Shown here in pieces: positions 11,216-19,571 of a DNA stretch of 64,000 nucleotides (position 1 is the first letter of the stretch; each line of letters begins with the position of its first letter). Location of the stretch: the NCBI RefSeq assembly GCF_022132145.1, contig NZ_JAJISP010000002.1, positions 434,001-498,000 of the forward strand. The letters are read 5' to 3'. The position numbers and the translations under genes are program-made. The stretch comes from Pseudomonas sp. MMS21 TM103. Its GTDB lineage: Bacteria > Pseudomonadota > Gammaproteobacteria > Pseudomonadales > Pseudomonadaceae. The notes below the pieces were generated by a model, which worked only from the letters and a program-made list of their open reading frames with translations, did not search any database and was not told where the DNA came from.

Positions 11216-11872
11216 CTAAAAAGGCTGCCACTGGCAGCCTTTTTTACATCCCGAGTCATTCACAGGGCGAATAACTCGCCGCCTTAGCGCTTCGAGGGTG
11301 TTGTAGGGCGCATCCACCACAAAACTACCGGCCAGCCAGGCAGGCACGCTGCCTCCCGGCTCGCTATGCATCTGGTAAATCACCTCGACTTCACCTGCCG
11401 CTTTCGGGATGAATGCCCAATAGCCTTCGGCCTTGCTCACCCGCACCCAGCCCTTCTGCTCCGGCAGGTAATCGGCAACACCGCTGAGAATACGGGTGAC
11501 ACTGCCATCGACACCTTGCCGGGTGGTTACCCGCAACACTGCATCGCGCGGCCTGACCGGCCACGGCATATTGAAACGACTATAGATCCAGCTTTGCCCG
11601 TCCTCATGTTTGAGCAATCTTTGCTCTCGGCACGCATAGATCCAGGCGCAGGAACCACTGACATCTTCCTGCAACGCCAACAAGGTCGGGATATCCGTCT
11701 TGAGCCTGACGATGCCGCGGTACGCCTGGTACTTCGAGCCCGGCACCTTGCTCAGGAATACCTGGATACCCGCCTGATCCTTGACCAGGCGCCAAGGTTC
11801 GGCCTGCAAGGGACCTGCCACCGCCAGTAGCGCACCTGCGCCTAAAAGCATGGCCGCCAGCGCCCTCATCAT
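11216..11872 (-). CDS. START-domain exported protein
   Basis: A 218-residue protein with an N-terminal signal peptide (MMRALAAMLLGAGALLAVAGPLQA, cleavage after QA) followed by a START/SRPBCC-type lipid-binding fold: EPWRLVKDQAGIQVFLSKV, the MPWPVRPRDAVL block, and the C-terminal region with an EVIYQMHSEPGGSVPAWL segment. START domains bind hydrophobic ligands. The ligand here is unknown, and a periplasmic location is inferred from the signal peptide. The gene converges on gltA and its last codons form the shared terminator. A homologous gene sits beside gltA in other pseudomonads. Confidence 0.85.
   Translation of the reverse strand: MMRALAAMLLGAGALLAVAGPLQAEPWRLVKDQAGIQVFLSKVPGSKYQAYRGIVRLKTDIPTLLALQEDVSGSCAWIYACREQRLLKHEDGQSWIYSRFNMPWPVRPRDAVLRVTTRQGVDGSVTRILSGVADYLPEQKGWVRVSKAEGYWAFIPKAAGEVEVIYQMHSEPGGSVPAWLAGSFVVDAPYNTLEALRRRVIRPVNDSGCKKGCQWQPF
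11218..11247. terminator. Bidirectional terminator between gltA and the START-domain gene
   Basis: GGCTGCC and GGCAGCC flank a 3-nt loop with A-run and T-run on the two sides, so it can act for both converging genes. It starts 24 bp after the gltA stop and lies inside the last codons of the minus-strand gene, whose C-terminal residues are therefore encoded by the hairpin. Confidence 0.85.
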
Positions 11873-11899
11873 TGCCAGCCTCTCACCTTACTCAAACCC

Positions 11900-12160
11900 T
11901 CAGCTCGCCAGAGACGTCTGCTGCTCCAGCCAGCCAAGCAGCTGGATCGCCTCTTCATTGCTAGAACCACAGACATCCGGTTCTGGCAAAAAAGCCGAAC
12001 ACACCGCCGGCCGCTCCGACTGACCGAACAGACCGCAATAATTATCTGTGGAAAGTTGAATGCAACGCTCGCCTGCCGCCTTGCCATGCGGCATACCGGG
12101 GATAGGCGAACTGATCGAAGGAGCAATACAACAGGCACCACATCCAGCACGGCATTGCAT
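11900..12160 (-). CDS. YkgJ-family cysteine cluster protein
   Basis: An 86-residue protein with eight cysteines (positions 3, 7, 10, 11, 33, 42, 54, 64) beginning MQCRAGCGACC. This is the YkgJ/UPF0153 pattern thought to bind zinc or an iron-sulfur cluster; biochemical function is not established for the family. It lies just upstream of the START gene on the same strand with a 27-bp gap, so the two may be co-transcribed. Confidence 0.85.
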   Translation of the reverse strand: MQCRAGCGACCIAPSISSPIPGMPHGKAAGERCIQLSTDNYCGLFGQSERPAVCSAFLPEPDVCGSSNEEAIQLLGWLEQQTSLAS

Positions 12161-12249
12161 GACGGTACGACCTCGATACAGTTAAAACAGCGCGCCGATA
12201 TTACTCGCCCGACAGCGAATTGGGTAAGCCGCGCGACGCATCGCAGGAC

Positions 12250-14148
12250 TCAGGCCAAGTCCAGGTGCAAACGAAACTGACTGCCCTGCCCCGGCGAACT
12301 GAGCACTTGCAGTTCAGCACCAAGAATATCCACAGCCAACTGATGAGTGATGTGTAAGCCCAACCCAGTGCCACCCTGACCACGACGCGTGGTAAAAAAC
12401 GGGTCAAAAATCTTTGCCAGCACCTCGCCGCTCATGCCGCACCCATTATCCAGCACTTCGATCAGACAACGCCGTGTCAAAGAGTCGTGGTCGAGCCGGA
12501 CTCGCACGGTACCCTGCAAGCCCGGTTCAAAAGCATGGATCAGGGCATTGTCGATCAAGTTTTGCAGGATTTGCCCCAGCGGCCCCGGATAGCTGTCGAG
12601 CATGAGGCTATCGGGCAAGTCCAAGATGACCAGATGAGGCGACTGCTTCAATTTCAGCGCGAAAACCAGCATCACCTCGCGCACCAACTCGACCAGATCG
12701 AAGGTGCGCCGTTCGGTACTGGCCCGATCACTGGCCAGCTGCTTGAAGGCCCGGGTCAATTGCGCCATGCGTGTCACGTTGCCAAGAATGATCGTCAAGC
12801 CTTCATCATTACGCTGCAAAAATCGCTCGAGGGTTGAGCGCTGCAAACCCTCAGCGAAACTCTTCTGCAGCTCCTGACCACCTTTTTGCAGGGTCGAGGC
12901 AGCAACACTGACGGCGCCAATCGGCGTATTCAGCTCATGCGCGACACCAGCCACCATGGTTCCCAGCGAAGAAAGCTTGTCGGCCTGTAACAGGGCGCCA
13001 CGGGTACGTTGCAACTGTTCGACAGTCTCGCGCAGCTCACCATTGCTCTGCGCCAACTCCAGGCCGCTCGACTGCAGATCCTCCAGCGCCTGATCACGCT
13101 CAAGTTCTGCCCACGCCAGGCGCATTACCACCACCATGCCCAAGCTCAGCATGACGCAGGCAAACAGCAGCACTTGCCACAACACCCCGACACGCAGCAT
13201 TTGCACTTGCTCGTAGGGTAAGTGAGAAACCAGCAACCAGTGCTCACCGAGCGGATGCGCCTGCTCATTCTGCTCACGCGGGTCGAAATGACTGAAAGCC
13301 CAGAAGCCATCGCTGTCGTCAAATGCGCCACTGTTCTGCGCCTGCATCTGCTGCCAACTTCGCGGATGCTGCTTGACCATGCTCACCTCAGTCCGATCCC
13401 GCATAAAGCCCCAGGTATCCTCTGGATCGGCGGCGAGCATCCAATAACCCTCGGCATCGACCAGACTTAGGGTGCCGCCATAGGCTTCGGAAACCTGGCT
13501 CAAGCGGGACAATAAGCCTTGCCCGAGGTAGTTCAACAGCAGGACGCCGCGTCTCTTGCCGTGTCGGTCGAATACCGGCGTAGCCGCGCGCAGGGTGGGC
13601 TTGAACGGCCGTTCGAGTTCACCAAACTCCAGATTGAGATCAAAACGCGACAGGAAAAACTCTCCTGCCGGCAGTGTCATGGTTTCCGCGAAATAATAGC
13701 GGTCGGCCTTGTTCTGCAACTGGGCGGTATCGCGCAGCGTGGCCTGCCCTTCCCGCAGATCGACACGCACCCGCTCCATGCCATATTCGTCTAGCCAGCG
13801 AATCTGATCATAAACTCCGGTGCTTGCAGAAAATTCGAGAAACAACTGACCCAGGGCATGCAGATTATCCTGGCTCGACTCGTCCAGTACTCTGGCCAAC
13901 AGCGGCTGCAGGCTGAGGAACTTGAGATTGCCGCGCTGAATGGCCAGGTGCCGGTTGAGCACCCCGACACCCTCGCTCAAGCTGCTTTGTTGATCACGTA
14001 ACAGCGGGTCGAGCTTGGCGGCCAGCAATCGCTCATAGAGCAAGGCCGTCAGCAGTACAATCAATAACGCCCAGGGCAGAAACAGCAGCAGCAGGTTGCG
14101 TCGTACCGGCGTGGCCTGGCGCAAGGTGCGCCACCCTTGCCGCAACAT
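12250..14148 (-). CDS. Membrane sensor histidine kinase
   Basis: A 632-residue kinase from the ATG at 14148, which overlaps the stop of the upstream regulator gene as TGATG; a TTG at 14181 would add 11 residues. Order: TM1 (about 18-38), a large periplasmic sensor region resembling a double-Cache domain (about 45-310), TM2 (about 320-343), a coiled coil, the HisKA block VAGVAHELNTPIGA with phosphoacceptor H404, and the ATPase domain (LQNLIDNALIHAF, DNGCGM, GQGGTGLGLHIT). It likely senses a periplasmic small molecule and phosphorylates the adjacent regulator. The ligand cannot be read from sequence. Confidence 0.93.
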   Translation of the reverse strand: MLRQGWRTLRQATPVRRNLLLLFLPWALLIVLLTALLYERLLAAKLDPLLRDQQSSLSEGVGVLNRHLAIQRGNLKFLSLQPLLARVLDESSQDNLHALGQLFLEFSASTGVYDQIRWLDEYGMERVRVDLREGQATLRDTAQLQNKADRYYFAETMTLPAGEFFLSRFDLNLEFGELERPFKPTLRAATPVFDRHGKRRGVLLLNYLGQGLLSRLSQVSEAYGGTLSLVDAEGYWMLAADPEDTWGFMRDRTEVSMVKQHPRSWQQMQAQNSGAFDDSDGFWAFSHFDPREQNEQAHPLGEHWLLVSHLPYEQVQMLRVGVLWQVLLFACVMLSLGMVVVMRLAWAELERDQALEDLQSSGLELAQSNGELRETVEQLQRTRGALLQADKLSSLGTMVAGVAHELNTPIGAVSVAASTLQKGGQELQKSFAEGLQRSTLERFLQRNDEGLTIILGNVTRMAQLTRAFKQLASDRASTERRTFDLVELVREVMLVFALKLKQSPHLVILDLPDSLMLDSYPGPLGQILQNLIDNALIHAFEPGLQGTVRVRLDHDSLTRRCLIEVLDNGCGMSGEVLAKIFDPFFTTRRGQGGTGLGLHITHQLAVDILGAELQVLSSPGQGSQFRLHLDLA

Positions 14149-16367
14149 CAGGCCATGCGTCCCGACCAGGTTGCGAGCCAAACCAGCAAGTCCGCACAGG
14201 GCATCGGCCTGGCAAATAAATAGCCCTGCGCTTCCAGGCAGTCATGCTGCAAAACCCAGTCAGCCTGCTGCTGGGTTTCCACACCCTCGGCGATGACCTG
14301 CATGCCAACGCGCGCCGCAATCTGGATCACCGCTTCGGCAATCATGTGCTGATCGGCAACCTCGCCGATCTCCTCGACAAAACTGCGGTCGATCTTCAAG
14401 CGGTCGGCTGGCAGCAGACGCAAGTAGCTCAAGGAGGAAAAGCCGGTACCGAAGTCGTCGATGGCTACGGTGACGCCCATCTGCCGCAGCGCCATCAATT
14501 GCTTGCAGACCGTCTCGAAAGAGCGCATGGCCACCGACTCGGTGATTTCCACCTCGACCTGTTGCGGCTGCACGCCCGCCACCTGCAAATGATGGGTAAA
14601 CCGCTCAATAAAATCGTGTTGTAGCAGTTGCGGTGCCGAGACATTGACCGCCACGCGAATCTGCGGATAGCCCGCATCAACCAATTGCCGGGCAGCTTGA
14701 AGCGCCAAGCGCAGGAGCAAATCACCCAGCGGCATGATGTAGCCTGTTGCCTCGGCCAGGGGGATGAAGGTTAGCGGCGGCACCATCTTGCCATCGGCCT
14801 GGCGCCAACGAGCCAGTGCCTCGACCCCCGTGACGGCACGGCTGCGCAAATCAATCTGTGGTTGCAACTCGATACTGATGCGCCCGGCATCAACCGCATC
14901 GCGCAGTGACAACAGCATCCGATAGGACTCGGCATGGGCTCTCTGCAACCTTGGGTCATAGACTGCATGCTGGTTGTGGCCAAGCTGCTTGGCTTGTTTG
15001 AGCGTCAGGCGGGCATCCTGCAACGCCACACTGGCGCTGCCGGTAAAATCAGCCAGACGCATGGTGACGCTGCTCAGGCTGTGCACCTGGCCAAGCTCAT
15101 AGGCCCGGTTGTGACGGCGAAACAACGCAACAATTTCCGGCGCACGCACCTGCGATTCAGGCCCGAGGATGGCGAACAGGTCGTCCCTGACCCGAGCAAT
15201 CAAGACATTGCTGGAGAAGGCATCGCGCAGCTTTTTCGCCACCAGGCCAAGGATGAAGTCGCCATAACCGGTACCAAAAGCCGTATTGGCACCGGAAAAG
15301 TTATCGATATCGATCAGCACCATGGCCCACTCGGCCTTCGCCTCGCTCTGCAGCGTCATCTCAAGCAGGCGGATCAATGCGTTGCGATTGGGGATTTTCA
15401 GCAAATCATCCTGGTACGCCATCTCCTCCAGGCGACTGAACAAGGCAACGTTGTACAGGCCACGACTGATGCTGGCGCTGAACACCTTGAGCAACTCCAG
15501 CTCGGTATCATCGAGCGACCGCTCGGTGGCAACATAACAGGCGTAATCGGCCCCGGCCTGGTAGCGCGAGAAAAACAGTACCGTACAGTTATCCAGACGC
15601 AAGGTCTGTTGCTCATGCAGGCAGCGGCGCAAGGCAGCCACCACATCAGGATCATCCAGGCTGTCGATATCGCCATCAATGCCACCGAAGAAGCGGCCGT
15701 TGGCGCTGACGACGCGCACTGACGGCAGGGAACCCGGCTCACCCTCATCCGCCCGAACGCAGACGATGCCTTCGGCCTGCAGGTCGAGCAGCGAGGCGAT
15801 TTCCGAGAGAATTTTGGCCGACAGCTCGCGGGTGTTCTTCGAGCAGAACAGCGAATTGCTCGATTCCACAATCATCTGCAAACCGCGCCGCGCCCGAGCC
15901 ACCGTGCGCAACTGGGAGTAGCCGCGAACCCCTGCAGTCAGCACCGTGAGCAAGCGCTCGGCGGTCAGTTCGCTCTTGGTCCAGTAATCGTTGATATCGT
16001 AATCACGCATCACCTCCTGCACCGGCGCCATCCCCGGCTCGCCAGTCAGCAAGACCACACGTGTCTCGGCATTGCCGATCACCTCGCGCAGAGCCTTGAC
16101 CAGGCGCAAGCCGGCATCATCGGTCTCCATCACCACATCGAGCAGAATCAGCGCGATATCTTGCCCTTCGGCCAACATCATCGAGGCTTCGCGGTAACTG
16201 AAGGCTTGCTGCAATTGGATACGCCCACCGAGAACTTCGACTTCACTCAGGGCGAATGCAGTGGCGCGCTGAAAGTCTACGTCATCGTCAATTGCCAGTA
16301 CCCGCCAGACAGGTTTATCTGTGGTAGTGGCAACTTCATCATCGAAAAACATCAACTGATCATCCAT
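14148..16367 (-). CDS. REC-DUF3369-GGDEF-EAL response regulator, predicted c-di-GMP phosphodiesterase
   Basis: A 739-residue regulator. Residues 20-145 are a receiver domain (acidic pocket DDD near 27-29, phosphoacceptor D77 in LILLDVVM). DUF3369 spans about 155-310. A GGDEF domain follows (about 315-475) whose signature is RVRDDL at 392-397, so cyclase activity is unlikely. The C-terminal EAL domain keeps EAL (516-518), EITES, the DDFGTG loop, KIDRSF and AEGVET, so it should hydrolyse c-di-GMP. It is the first gene of a two-gene operon with the sensor kinase, start and stop overlapping. Biofilm or motility control is a family-level inference. Confidence 0.93.
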   Translation of the reverse strand: MDDQLMFFDDEVATTTDKPVWRVLAIDDDVDFQRATAFALSEVEVLGGRIQLQQAFSYREASMMLAEGQDIALILLDVVMETDDAGLRLVKALREVIGNAETRVVLLTGEPGMAPVQEVMRDYDINDYWTKSELTAERLLTVLTAGVRGYSQLRTVARARRGLQMIVESSNSLFCSKNTRELSAKILSEIASLLDLQAEGIVCVRADEGEPGSLPSVRVVSANGRFFGGIDGDIDSLDDPDVVAALRRCLHEQQTLRLDNCTVLFFSRYQAGADYACYVATERSLDDTELELLKVFSASISRGLYNVALFSRLEEMAYQDDLLKIPNRNALIRLLEMTLQSEAKAEWAMVLIDIDNFSGANTAFGTGYGDFILGLVAKKLRDAFSSNVLIARVRDDLFAILGPESQVRAPEIVALFRRHNRAYELGQVHSLSSVTMRLADFTGSASVALQDARLTLKQAKQLGHNQHAVYDPRLQRAHAESYRMLLSLRDAVDAGRISIELQPQIDLRSRAVTGVEALARWRQADGKMVPPLTFIPLAEATGYIMPLGDLLLRLALQAARQLVDAGYPQIRVAVNVSAPQLLQHDFIERFTHHLQVAGVQPQQVEVEITESVAMRSFETVCKQLMALRQMGVTVAIDDFGTGFSSLSYLRLLPADRLKIDRSFVEEIGEVADQHMIAEAVIQIAARVGMQVIAEGVETQQQADWVLQHDCLEAQGYLFARPMPCADLLVWLATWSGRMA

Positions 16368-16638
16368 GAAGAGCGCCTGCCTTGTTCATCTAACGATGGG
16401 AAAAACACAACCGTTCCAAGCTGGCTGCAGCAGGAGTATAGATAGCAGCAAGCCAACCGTAGCCGCTTATTCGTCAAGCGAATTGTGACCAGAAAAGACC
16501 GCCATTGGCGCACTGCAACTGCAGCCGAGCGAGCTCAGAACCCGAAGTCTTGTGCGGGTACAAATATCAAGCGCCACCGCGAGGCCACCTCCAGGCGTCA
16601 AGTAAATGCCTGGAGGCGCCGCGCAGCAGGCGAGAGTT

Positions 16639-17517
16639 TCAGGGCTTGTTCGGCACCTTCAGGCGGGCAATCAGGCTGGACGTATCCCAACGCGCGCCGC
16701 CCATGGCCTGGACATCGGCATAGAACTGGTCGACCAGCGCCGTAACCGGCAGTTGCGCGCCGTTGTGCCGCGCCTCTTCGAGCAGAATCGACAGATCCTT
16801 GCGCATCCAGTCGACGGCAAAACCGAAATCGAACTCACCGGCCAACATGGCCTTGTGACGGTTTTCCAGTTGCCAGGATTGCGCGGCGCCCTTGCTGATC
16901 ACCTCCATCGCCCCCTGCGCGTCGAGGCCTGCACACTGAGCAAAATGCAGCGCTTCGGACAATCCTTGAACCAGACCGGCAATGCAGATCTGGTTGACCA
17001 TCTTGGTCAGTTGCCCACTGCCGGCCGCGCCCATCAGGCGCACCATGCGCGCGTAAGCCTGAATCACCGGTTCGGCACGCGCATAGACAGCCGCTTCGCC
17101 GCCAACCATCACCGTCAGCGCAGCATTCTGCGCACCGGCCTGACCGCCAGACACCGGCGCATCGAGGAAACCCAACTGCAGCTCATCGGCCATGGCCGCC
17201 AGCTCACGGGCGACATCGGCCGAGGCAGTGGTGTGATCGACCAACACAGCACCCGGCGTCATGCCGGCAAAGGCACCGTCCGCGCCCAATACCACGCCGC
17301 GCAAGTCATTGTCATTGCCCACGCAGACCATCACCAGCTCGGCACCCTGGGCCGCCTCACGCGGGGTAGGCGCACTGCTGCCGGCAAACTCGGCCAACCA
17401 CTGCGCAGCCTTGGCCGGCGTCCGGTTATACACACACACTTGATGTCCGCTGCGTGCCAGGTGTCCCGCCATCGGATAACCCATTACGCCCAGCCCGATA
17501 AAGGCTACCTTCGCCAT
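16639..17517 (-). CDS. NAD(P)-dependent beta-hydroxyacid dehydrogenase
   Basis: About 292 residues of the 3-hydroxyisobutyrate / tartronate-semialdehyde reductase superfamily. The Rossmann motif is FIGLGVMGYPMAGHL near the N-terminus, the substrate motif DAPVSGGQAGAQNA, and the catalytic lysine lies in SGQLTKMVNQI. The ATG at 17517 is chosen because GGAGG lies 5 nt upstream; a GTG two codons earlier is possible. The true substrate cannot be decided from sequence. The gene is divergent from the exonuclease gene and stands alone. Confidence 0.9.
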   Translation of the reverse strand: MAKVAFIGLGVMGYPMAGHLARSGHQVCVYNRTPAKAAQWLAEFAGSSAPTPREAAQGAELVMVCVGNDNDLRGVVLGADGAFAGMTPGAVLVDHTTASADVARELAAMADELQLGFLDAPVSGGQAGAQNAALTVMVGGEAAVYARAEPVIQAYARMVRLMGAAGSGQLTKMVNQICIAGLVQGLSEALHFAQCAGLDAQGAMEVISKGAAQSWQLENRHKAMLAGEFDFGFAVDWMRKDLSILLEEARHNGAQLPVTALVDQFYADVQAMGGARWDTSSLIARLKVPNKP

Positions 17518-17648
17518 ACACACCTCCGAATTCAGGGATACTCAGCCTAACATGCGACTTGGCGGGCCAGAAAAGCTTCGCGCTCACGATCAAGAGACCT
17601 GTACGGTCAGTTGACTGATGAGACTAACCACTCAACAACGGAGGACAT

Positions 17649-18191
17649 ATGGGACATTGGTTGGTCATCGACCTGGAAGCCACCACCGACGAAGGGAGCT
17701 GGCCGCTGGAAGACATGGAAATCATCGAGATTGGCGCCAGCCTGGTCAGCGCCGCCGGTCATGAGGTGGATCACTTCCAGCGTTTCGTGCGTCCAGTCCG
17801 GCGGCCGCACTTGACCAGTTTCTGCCGCGAACTCACCCATATCAGCCAGGCCGATGTCGATGCTGCAGCGCCGCTGACCGACGTCTGGCCGCAGTTCGAG
17901 CACTGGCTGCTGAATCACCTGCCGCACCTGGTCGGCTGGGTCAGCTGGGGCGAGTACGACCGTCGTCAATTCGAGCAAGACTGGCAGCACTACCAGTTGG
18001 TCAGCTGCCTGAGCCAGATCCCCCACCTCAACCTCAAGCGGCGCTTTGCCGAAGCCCGTCAATTACCCCGTTCGGTCGGCCTTACTAGCGCCTTGCAACT
18101 GGCAGGCCTGCAATTCAGCGGCGAGCAACACCGAGCGCTGACCGATGCACGCAACACTGCCCGGCTGCTGCCCTTGGTGCTACCGCTCTAA
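17649..18191 (+). CDS. DEDDh-family 3'-5' exonuclease
   Basis: A 180-residue RNase T / DNA polymerase III epsilon-like exonuclease. The metal ligands are visible: VIDLEAT (D8, E10), an acidic residue in the central block VSWGEYDRRQF, and the C-terminal HRALTDARNTA (H161, D166). Substrate (DNA or RNA) is unknown. It starts 131 bp from the divergent dehydrogenase gene and is followed by ppnP on the same strand. Confidence 0.85.
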   Translation: MGHWLVIDLEATTDEGSWPLEDMEIIEIGASLVSAAGHEVDHFQRFVRPVRRPHLTSFCRELTHISQADVDAAAPLTDVWPQFEHWLLNHLPHLVGWVSWGEYDRRQFEQDWQHYQLVSCLSQIPHLNLKRRFAEARQLPRSVGLTSALQLAGLQFSGEQHRALTDARNTARLLPLVLPL

Positions 18192-18269
18192 GGTCCAGCA
18201 AAGCAGATGACGCACCGCCGCGGCTTGGGCATACTTGCCGGCCTTTTCAGCCCATGCGAGGAATTGCAG

Positions 18270-18551
18270 ATGTTCAAGGTCAATGAATACTTCGGCGGCA
18301 CCGTCAAATCCATCGCCTTCGGTATGGCTGAAGGCCCCGCCACCATTGGCGTGATGGCCGCCGGCGAATACGAGTTTGGTACCGACAAGCTGGAAATCAT
18401 GCATGTTGTCGCCGGTGCCCTGACCGTCAAACTGCCAGGCAGCGACAGCTGGGAGACCTTCACCAGCGGCAGCAACTTCACTGTGCCGGCCAACAGCAAG
18501 TTCCAGCTCAAGGTTGCAGTAGACACCGCCTACCTGTGCGAATACCGCTAA
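18270..18551 (+). CDS. ppnP: Pyrimidine/purine nucleoside phosphorylase
   Basis: A 93-residue cupin-like protein of the PpnP (formerly DUF1255) family, starting [17 protein letters not shown] and carrying [12 protein letters not shown] and the conserved [11 protein letters not shown] block. The family cleaves nucleosides with phosphate. The ATG at 18270 has GAGGA upstream; the in-frame extension to 18207 lacks family similarity. A strong terminator follows. Confidence 0.93.
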   Translation: MFKVNEYFGGTVKSIAFGMAEGPATIGVMAAGEYEFGTDKLEIMHVVAGALTVKLPGSDSWETFTSGSNFTVPANSKFQLKVAVDTAYLCEYR

Positions 18552-18570
18552 GGTATTAGGTGCACAGCGA

Positions 18571-18606
18571 CCGGCCAGTTCAGATCGAACTGGCCGGTTT
18601 TTTTTA
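18571..18606 (+). terminator. Rho-independent terminator after ppnP
   Basis: CCGGCCAGTT pairs with AACTGGCCGG around a short loop and is followed by a run of eight T. It starts 20 bp after the ppnP stop. Confidence 0.9.
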
Positions 18607-18698
18607 TTGGCGATATTCACCTGTAGGAGCCAGGCTGCTGGCCATGGTGCCTGCAGCTAGCCAACACAACGCCTCCCTGATCATTTGGAACAACCGAA

Positions 18699-19571
18699 AT
18701 GCCGCGCTCTTCGCACTTCGCCTTGGTGATTCTGCCGATCATGCTGTTGCTGATCGCCATGACCTCGATCCAGAGCGGCGCCTCCCTGGCCAAAGGCCTG
18801 TTCCCGCTGATCGGCGCCACCGGCACCACCGCGCTGCGTCTTGGCTTGGCCGCCTTGATCCTGTGCGTCCTGATGCGCCCCTGGCAAGCACGCCTGAGCC
18901 TGCGCTCTTGCCGCTCACTGGTGGCCTACGGTCTGGCTCTGGGCAGCATGAACCTGCTGTTCTATCTGTCGCTGCAGACCATCCCGCTGGGCATCGCCGT
19001 GGCCCTGGAATTCACCGGACCACTGGGCCTGGCGTTGCTGTCTTCGCGGCGGTTGCTGGATTTCGTCTGGATCGCCCTTGCGGTCTTCGGACTCTGGCTG
19101 CTGCTGCCCAGCGCGCAAGCCGAAGTCCAGCTCGACCCACTGGGCATGGCCCTGGCATTGGGTGCTGGCCTATGCTGGGCGCTGTACATCATCTTCGGCC
19201 AGAAAGCCGGGGCCGAGCACGGCCGGCAAACCGTCGCCCTTGGCACCATAGTCGCTGCCTTGCTGGTTTTCCCGATTGGTGTGTGGCACGCAGGCAGCAG
19301 CATGTTCTCGCTCGACCTGCTGCCCATCGCCCTGGGGGTGGCGGTGCTGTCTTCGGCACTGCCTTACAGCCTGGAAATGGTCGCCCTGACCCGCTTGCCG
19401 GCGCGCACCTTCAGCATCCTGATGAGCATGGAGCCCGCCATTGCCGCCCTCTCCGGCCTGCTGTTTCTCAGCGAGCGGCTGAGCCTGAGTCAGTGGCTGG
19501 CAATCGGCGCGATCATCCTGGCCTCGGCCGGCGCGGCAGCGACCATCAGACCCAAAGGTCGCCTTCTCTAA
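18699..19571 (+). CDS. rhtA: EamA/DMT-family exporter, RhtA-like
   Basis: A 290-residue inner-membrane protein with about ten predicted helices and two EamA repeats (IALEFTGPLGLA region and the second-half IMSMEPAIAALSGLLFLSE-type block). The sequence closely resembles RhtA threonine/homoserine exporters. The substrate is inferred from family only. It overlaps the end of the convergent ABC-transporter gene by 4 bp. Confidence 0.85.
   Translation: MPRSSHFALVILPIMLLLIAMTSIQSGASLAKGLFPLIGATGTTALRLGLAALILCVLMRPWQARLSLRSCRSLVAYGLALGSMNLLFYLSLQTIPLGIAVALEFTGPLGLALLSSRRLLDFVWIALAVFGLWLLLPSAQAEVQLDPLGMALALGAGLCWALYIIFGQKAGAEHGRQTVALGTIVAALLVFPIGVWHAGSSMFSLDLLPIALGVAVLSSALPYSLEMVALTRLPARTFSILMSMEPAIAALSGLLFLSERLSLSQWLAIGAIILASAGAAATIRPKGRLL

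Noticed and set aside
16639-17517. Specific name such as mmsB or garR for the dehydrogenase
   Set aside because: No neighbouring valine- or glyoxylate-pathway genes, so the substrate cannot be decided.
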